From Amycolatopsis arida (GTDB lineage Bacteria > Actinomycetota > Actinomycetes > Mycobacteriales > Pseudonocardiaceae), in NCBI RefSeq assembly GCF_900115565.1, contig NZ_FOWW01000002.1, forward strand, positions 731,160 through 795,159: 64,000 nucleotides of DNA, read 5' to 3'. Position 1 is the stretch's first letter. Every line of letters starts with the position of its first letter. Position numbers and translations under genes: made by a program. The notes below the pieces were generated by a model. It did not search any database. It saw only the letters and a list, made by a program, of their open reading frames with translations, and was not told the origin of the DNA. Positions 63,226 to 64,000 of this stretch are shown piece by piece.

Positions 63226-64000
63226 GTGACCGAGCCGAGAAGCCCCGCCGACCACGTCGATTTCGCCGGCGCGCGCTGCTATGCCGTCCCCCTGCGCACG
63301 CGCTTCCGCGGGATCACCGTGCGGGAGGGGATGCTGGTCGAGGGGCCGGCCGGGTGGGGCGAGTTCTGCCCGTTCCCCGAGTACGCCGACCGGGAGGCGG
63401 CGGCGTGGCTGGCCACCGCGGTCGAGCAGTGCGCCGAGGGCTGGCCCGAGCCGGTGCGGGACCGCGTTCCGGTCAACTGCACGGTGCCGGCCGTGGGGCC
63501 GGACCGCGCGCACGACATCGTCGCCCGGTCGGGCTGCCGCACGGCCAAGGTGAAGGTCGCCGACCACGGGGACTCGCTGGCCGAGGACCTCGCCAGGGTG
63601 GCGGCCGCGCGGGACGCGCTCGGGCCCGGCGGCGCGGTGCGGGTGGACGCCAACGGTGCGTGGGACGTCGAGACCGCCGCGACCCGGATCCGCGCGCTGG
63701 ACCGGGCGGCGGGCGGGTTGGAGTACGTCGAGCAGCCGTGCCGGACGGTGGAGGAGCTCGCCGCCGTGCGCCGGCGGGTGGACGTGCGGATCGCGGCCGA
63801 CGAGTCGATCCGGCGGGCCGAGGATCCGCTGCGGGTGGCCGTGGCCGGCGCGGCGGACGTGGCGGTGCTCAAGTGCGCGCCGCTCGGCGGGGTGCGCCGC
63901 GCGCTGCGGGTGGCGGAGGCCGCCGGGCTGCCGTGCGTGGTGTCGTCGGCGCTGGAGACCAGCGTCGGCCTGGCGGCGGAGCTGGCGCTGGCCGGGGCGC
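63226..64000 (+). CDS. menC: o-Succinylbenzoate synthase MenC, runs off the right edge
   Basis: Enolase-superfamily enzyme of menaquinone synthesis; the first 258 codons are present and no stop occurs before the edge. The GTG start gives VTEPRSPADHVDFAGARCYAVPLRTRFRG. Catalytic and metal residues are in TAKVKVA (Lys-x-Lys), RVDANGAW (Asp), YVEQPC (Glu), AADESI (Asp/Glu) and VAVLKCAPLGG (Lys). It is divergent from thiO. N-acylamino acid racemase activity is a known alternative in this family. Confidence 0.9.
   Translation, partial: MTEPRSPADHVDFAGARCYAVPLRTRFRGITVREGMLVEGPAGWGEFCPFPEYADREAAAWLATAVEQCAEGWPEPVRDRVPVNCTVPAVGPDRAHDIVARSGCRTAKVKVADHGDSLAEDLARVAAARDALGPGGAVRVDANGAWDVETAATRIRALDRAAGGLEYVEQPCRTVEELAAVRRRVDVRIAADESIRRAEDPLRVAVAGAADVAVLKCAPLGGVRRALRVAEAAGLPCVVSSALETSVGLAAELALAGA

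Overview
The window is high-GC chromosomal DNA from an actinomycete. It is most likely from the Pseudonocardiales, because it combines GTG/TTG starts, 4-nt operon overlaps, a conservon (NIT-domain sensor kinase, roadblock, DUF742, small GTPase), an XPB-type helicase, an rpf gene behind a c-di-AMP riboswitch, and a lone groEL with CIRCE operators. I see no transposase, integrase, tRNA, rRNA or CRISPR array.

Layout. 1-690: the end of a VapBC toxin-antitoxin pair. 690-10600: molybdenum metabolism. A modABC operon led by an HTH-TOBE regulator runs leftwards; moaA-moaD run rightwards; an operon of malic enzyme, moaC and a mog-moaE fusion runs leftwards. A secreted GDPD-like protein and a resuscitation-promoting factor (CRP-like site plus ydaO riboswitch) sit among them. 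10697-13276: a small conserved gene and a helicase-associated protein like Rv0862c. 13661-30678: a regulatory and transport block with one conservon, a NitT/TauT-type ABC transporter operon ending in an acyl-CoA-dehydrogenase-like flavoprotein, a benzoylformate-decarboxylase-like enzyme, a second NIT-domain kinase and a second, orphan binding lipoprotein. 30699-42535: XPB helicase, a DUF4253 gene behind a perfect SOS-box-like palindrome, DUF72, nitroreductase, DJ-1/PfpI, a decayed TetM-type ribosomal protection gene with an attenuator-like leader, a PheC-like secreted dehydratase, a frameshifted RlaP-like nucleotidyltransferase, an M14 peptidase and a PspC protein. 42684-47853: groEL, a Ser/Thr kinase, a cold-shock protein and two AIM24 proteins. 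47949-54665: moeA, psd, pssA, a CDC48-like ATPase, a LytR_C protein and a DUF3263 protein. 54850-64000: def, then thiamine genes (thiC-thiD-thiD2 and thiO-thiS-thiG, each set behind its own TPP riboswitch), a sodium-channel-like protein, a MarR regulator and the start of menC.

From memory of the Mycobacterium tuberculosis map, two ancestral blocks can be recognised: Rv0861c-Rv0869c (XPB, its partner, moaC2/mog/moaE2, rpfA, moaD2, moaA2) and Rv0414c-Rv0440 (thiO/S/G, thiD, thiC, def, Rv0430, Rv0431, Rv0435c, pssA, psd, moeA2, groEL2). The most unusual part is the 17-kb kinase/transporter block inserted between the XPB gene and its partner. In it, a NIT-domain kinase stands divergent from a NitT-type binding lipoprotein twice. 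Several intergenic regions carry families of short degenerate repeats that recur across the window.

How the genes work together: the mod, moa and moe genes import molybdate and build most of molybdopterin cofactor. The thi genes make the thiazole and pyrimidine halves of thiamine, the cofactor expected for the benzoylformate-decarboxylase-like enzyme. psd and pssA are consecutive steps to phosphatidylethanolamine. The kinases, GTPase and roadblock proteins form a membrane-associated signalling set that, by its neighbours, may monitor the solute handled by the ABC transporter.
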